64,000 bases of DNA from contig CAZEFI010000001.1 of NCBI GenBank assembly GCA_964511425.1, forward strand, positions 186,001 to 250,000, in the 5' to 3' direction. Positions within the stretch are counted from its first letter, which is position 1. The number at the start of each line of letters is the position of its first letter. The position numbers were made by a program, and so were the translations under genes. Shown here piece after piece: positions 60,806 to 64,000 of this stretch. Source of the stretch: Bin55 sp964511425 (GTDB lineage Bacteria; Pseudomonadota; Gammaproteobacteria; Pseudomonadales; Azotimanducaceae). The notes under the pieces are model-generated. The model did not search any database. It had not been told where the DNA came from and worked only from the letters and a program-made list of their open reading frames with translations.

Positions 60806-63800
60806 CGAAGTTCCACAATCTCTCGAATCTCTTCGGTAGACATCTCAGTAATCGAGATTTCACCATCTGCCACAGTCATCTCAGCTAGTGCTTTTTTCTC
60901 CACTATCATCTCGTTGATTCTTTCCTCAAAGGTGTTTTCCGTAATCAATCGATGGACTAACACATTCTTCGTCTGACCAATACGGAATGCCCGATCGGTT
61001 GCTTGGTTCTCGACAGCTGGATTCCACCACAAGTCGTAATGAATCACTTGATTCGCCGCAGTCAAGTTCACTCCGGTACCTCCAGCCTTAAGCGAAAGCA
61101 CCATCGCACGCGATTTGCTATCGTTCTGAAAGGACTCAATCATTTTATCGCGCAACTTGCGGGACACCCCTCCATGTAAGAATGCGGGTTCAAACTCAAA
61201 CTCAGCTTCGACGCAGGTCACTAGTTGCTCGCCCATCTTGGCAAACTGAGTGAAAATGAGGACTTTTTCGTCAGCATCTAGAGCTTCACCGAGAATGTCG
61301 ACGAACAACGAAAGTTTGCCAGACTCCTCAGTTGAAGTATAGTCCCGCTTTAAAAAGTGACTAGGCGAATTGCATATCTGTTTCAATCGAAGCATCAGAT
61401 TGAGCACACTGGCGTTGCGTTTAATTTTTGATTCTGCTTCATCGATTTTGTGCATCGTATCATCGACGGTTTTCTGATAGAGTGCTGCTTGTTCAGTAGT
61501 CAGTGAACAGAAGCGATTGGATTCAATCTTGTCCGGTAAATCACTGATAATTGATTTATCACTTTTGACTCGCCGAAGTATGAACGGTGCGGTAACTTTT
61601 CGGAAAGATTCCAGCGTTTCTTGACTTCGATCTAGCTCTATAGGTCGTGCAAATGAATTGGTAAACTTGTTTCGTGATCCGAGGTAACGCGGCATCGCGA
61701 AGTCAAAAATACTCCAATAATCAAGCAGTCGATTTTCGACCGGAGTCCCACTCAATGCAATTTTGAATGCAGCAGAAATTTGTTTAACAGCTTTGGTCTG
61801 CTGTGCATCTGGATTCTTAATGTTCTGGGCTTCATCAATAACGAGCGTGGGGAAGGGGTTCTTTTTCAATTCATCTACGTCGCTGCGAATTACGCCGTAG
61901 CTAGTAAGGATTACGTCGCTTTGAAGTTGCGCCGCTTCGCGCGCAGTTCCGTGATAGACCTTCACGTTGAGCGACGGTGCAAATCTCTCAATCTCTTTGC
62001 GCCAGTTCGTCAGTACAGAAGTCGGCGCGACCACGAGAGCACCGGAGTCTTTTAACTCACCCTTCGCCTTTTGATGAAGCAAGAAACAGATCACTTGAAT
62101 GGTCTTACCTAATCCCATGTCATCAGCGAGCAAAGAGCCAAAGCCAAACGTGGCATTCTTGACCAGCCACTGAAAACCAACACGTTGGTATGCTCGTAAC
62201 GTACCACACAACTCTTGAGGAATCTCCACTGGGTCGATTTGCATGATGGAAGATAACAACTCATTGAATGAATCATCCAACTCAACGTCTGCCTCATCAA
62301 ACTCCTCGGCTAAGCCGGCCCGAAGAATGTCCATCGAAGACATCGAATTTGGTAGTTCGCCCAATCTAGCCGCTAAATCATCTGCTTGATCCGAATCAAT
62401 GAATACATACTCTCCGTTGATCTGAACGAGTCCTTGGGCAGACTCCACTAATCGTAAGAAGTCGGCTTGCGACACTTTGGTATCTCCCAACGCTACCTGC
62501 CAATCAAATGCAACGATATCGTTAAGTTGCAAATAACTCTTGACTTCCTGTTTAGACTTCCGCGAAACACGGACCGACAACTTGGGACGTAAGAGCCGAT
62601 CAAGACTCTTGGGGAGGATCAAATGTACCCCGAGGAGCCTTAGTACTGGCAACACTTGGAGCAATATCGGTGTAAAGTCAGCAAACGTGTACGAACGGAC
62701 ATCCTCGCCTCCTCCTGCTGAGCTCTGTAGTAGAACGGAAAGGTCCGGAAAATAGGTACTAAGAAAAGCTAGATCACTCAGAATGCGTGGGCCATCCGGT
62801 ATAGTTGTTGCTTCGGCTCCAATTTCAGCGAGGGAATAAACTTTCTTATCGCGTTCTACTTTGAAGGTGACACCTAGAAGTAGATCGGTCGAAATTTGTA
62901 GTCCCTCCCGCGCGAGTTCGTGTCGTACCAAACTTCGATCCTGTGGAATGAGTTCCTGTATGAACATCAGTACTCGATGTTGTCGATCGCGAAAAGACAG
63001 GCAATTCAGCCATCGTTGGACTACTTGGGGAGTGTCTCTGGTTCCAAACCACTCAAATTTGTGTCGAGTTCCAGTAAAGAACCACATTTGCACGGCGTCT
63101 TCGTGGTCATCCCGGGGCGCGAAGTGGAACGCTAAGCTAATGAAGTGGGTTAATAATAGATTCAGTATTCCATCAACTTGTTGCTTCGGATCAATAGAAC
63201 GGTGGTCCTCGCTTTGTTCGGATCGCAACATATCAACGGGACAGAGCTCGTAGAGCTGTGCTAAGATTTCGGTGATCGCACCATCGATTGTCGCTGCCTC
63301 CCACCGAATGGTAGACTCCCCACTTGGATATGCGACCACACGCGGTACGAATGCTTGCTGTGCTAATAGTTTCAAAGCAACACGAAACACGATGTACCAA
63401 TACACCGCGTGTGCATCCCCTTCGTTTACAGATTGCAATCCATGTGTGCGTAAGCGAAAAAGATCTTCAATCCAGTCATGTTGCCATTTATGTATTACCT
63501 CTCCCGAGGCATCGACGGAACTGACAAATGTGCCAAAAGTGTCGACATAGACCGTATGTCCTAGGTAGTCTCTGACATCAATTGCATCATCTCGCAGACC
63601 TGGTTCCAATCGCGCTACGCGTAAACTAGTGCGAGCGTATTGACTCTTCAAAATTTCGCGGAAATCTTTCTCGTGAAACAGTGGCCGTTCTTGCAATAAA
63701 GTGAATAGTCTTTCGCCCAATTCTGGGATTGCAGAAAGATCCAGATCTAGCAAAGGTAATGGGGATTGTCTTGGTTCTAACGAAATTTCACTGGTAACCG

Positions 63801-64000
63801 GTTGTTCTAATGCGCCTGACTGATCTAGTTGTTCTTCCCTTACCTCCGAACGTTTCTTCACTTCAGAGAGTAAATCCATTCCGTGTAGGCGAAAGATTAG
63901 GAAAGGGTTTTTGTCAATCTCATTCGCAAGCAAATAAATGACCGCTGCTAGATGTTTACAAGGAACAGCCCAATCTGGACAACTGCAAGTACCATTCAGA
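60802..64000 (-). CDS. SWIM-zinc-finger SNF2 helicase (5' end outside window)
   Basis: The frame is open to the right edge; 1066 residues are visible. Reading from 63999, visible residues 5-16 form a SWIM finger, Cys5-x-Cys7-x6-Cys14-x-His16. A long SNF2-associated region follows, then the SF2 ATPase: DDMGLGKT near 627-633, VIDEAQN, SGTPVENR, then LSLKAGGTGVNLT and QATDRAFRIGQ in the C-terminal lobe. The architecture is that of bacterial SWIM/SNF2 (YwqA-like) proteins, DNA translocases of uncertain role in repair or chromosome maintenance. A start at 63933 would remove the SWIM finger and is rejected. The ankyrin gene overlaps its stop. Confidence 0.92.
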   Translation of the reverse strand, partial: LNGTCSCPDWAVPCKHLAAVIYLLANEIDKNPFLIFRLHGMDLLSEVKKRSEVREEQLDQSGALEQPVTSEISLEPRQSPLPLLDLDLSAIPELGERLFTLLQERPLFHEKDFREILKSQYARTSLRVARLEPGLRDDAIDVRDYLGHTVYVDTFGTFVSSVDASGEVIHKWQHDWIEDLFRLRTHGLQSVNEGDAHAVYWYIVFRVALKLLAQQAFVPRVVAYPSGESTIRWEAATIDGAITEILAQLYELCPVDMLRSEQSEDHRSIDPKQQVDGILNLLLTHFISLAFHFAPRDDHEDAVQMWFFTGTRHKFEWFGTRDTPQVVQRWLNCLSFRDRQHRVLMFIQELIPQDRSLVRHELAREGLQISTDLLLGVTFKVERDKKVYSLAEIGAEATTIPDGPRILSDLAFLSTYFPDLSVLLQSSAGGGEDVRSYTFADFTPILLQVLPVLRLLGVHLILPKSLDRLLRPKLSVRVSRKSKQEVKSYLQLNDIVAFDWQVALGDTKVSQADFLRLVESAQGLVQINGEYVFIDSDQADDLAARLGELPNSMSSMDILRAGLAEEFDEADVELDDSFNELLSSIMQIDPVEIPQELCGTLRAYQRVGFQWLVKNATFGFGSLLADDMGLGKTIQVICFLLHQKAKGELKDSGALVVAPTSVLTNWRKEIERFAPSLNVKVYHGTAREAAQLQSDVILTSYGVIRSDVDELKKNPFPTLVIDEAQNIKNPDAQQTKAVKQISAAFKIALSGTPVENRLLDYWSIFDFAMPRYLGSRNKFTNSFARPIELDRSQETLESFRKVTAPFILRRVKSDKSIISDLPDKIESNRFCSLTTEQAALYQKTVDDTMHKIDEAESKIKRNASVLNLMLRLKQICNSPSHFLKRDYTSTEESGKLSLFVDILGEALDADEKVLIFTQFAKMGEQLVTCVEAEFEFEPAFLHGGVSRKLRDKMIESFQNDSKSRAMVLSLKAGGTGVNLTAANQVIHYDLWWNPAVENQATDRAFRIGQTKNVLVHRLITENTFEERINEMIVEKKALAEMTVADGEISITEMSTEEIREIVELR

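Noticed and set aside
63931..63933. TTG at 63933 as start of the SNF2 gene
   Set aside because: The frame stays open to the window edge and encodes the Cys/His ligands of a SWIM finger upstream of this codon, so the gene continues beyond the window.

Overview
The window reads as one continuous piece of chromosome from a free-living, Gram-negative, probably gammaproteobacterial organism with moderate GC. The evidence is: two TonB-dependent receptors, a TorF-type porin, a c5-like cytochrome, fused indolepyruvate:ferredoxin oxidoreductase, split pntAA/pntAB/pntB, exonuclease I, and the rpsU-yqeY-dnaG-rpoD macromolecular-synthesis order. Less usual for that group are a single-chain (alpha2-type) glycyl-tRNA synthetase, frequent TTG/GTG starts, and a group I intron in a tRNA gene. 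I see no transposase, phage gene, CRISPR array or rRNA.

Layout. 1-6.3 kb: 3' end of indolepyruvate oxidoreductase, cytochrome c, TorF-like porin, small unknown and membrane proteins, and a LarA-family protein. 6.4-15.5 kb (minus strand): two tandem, closely related TonB-dependent receptors preceded by two tandem, related secreted cysteine-containing proteins of no known family. 15.9-24.1 kb (plus): VOC-family protein, pntAA-pntAB-pntB, nitroreductase, then coxG-coxS-coxL-coxM encoding a form II (AYRGAGR) molybdenum hydroxylase; a tRNA-Gly(CCC) follows. 24.3-31.6 kb (minus): an operon headed by a 1606-residue protein joining an RND efflux pump, six extra membrane spans and an ABC ATPase domain, translationally overlapping an ABC-2 permease, then an AlkB-like dioxygenase and an alcohol dehydrogenase. 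32-44 kb: PuuD-like membrane protein, coiled-coil and unknown proteins, acyltransferase, SLC13 carrier head-to-head with sbcB, then Nudix, an ABC ATPase/FtsX-type permease/AttH-type lipoprotein set, purC and small genes. 44-48.8 kb (minus): small membrane protein, SixA, rhomboid, AI-2E transporter, nitrilase-family hydrolase, aminotransferase. 49.1-55.8 kb (plus): rpsU, yqeY, dnaG, rpoD, then an oppositely oriented tRNA-Ile(CAU) split by a 277-nt group I intron, then a second full-length rpoD-like sigma factor with a changed -35 recognition helix. 56-64 kb: DUF4143 ATPase (plus), then on the minus strand glyS, rmuC, an ankyrin-repeat protein and a SWIM/SNF2 helicase that runs off the window.

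The strongest points for follow-up are the RND-ABC fusion with its overlapping permease, the rpoD paralogue beside the intron-bearing tRNA gene, and the twin receptor/twin secreted-protein block. Most of the remainder is ordinary housekeeping and metabolism. All identifications come from reading motifs and overall sequence character by eye; no database search was run.
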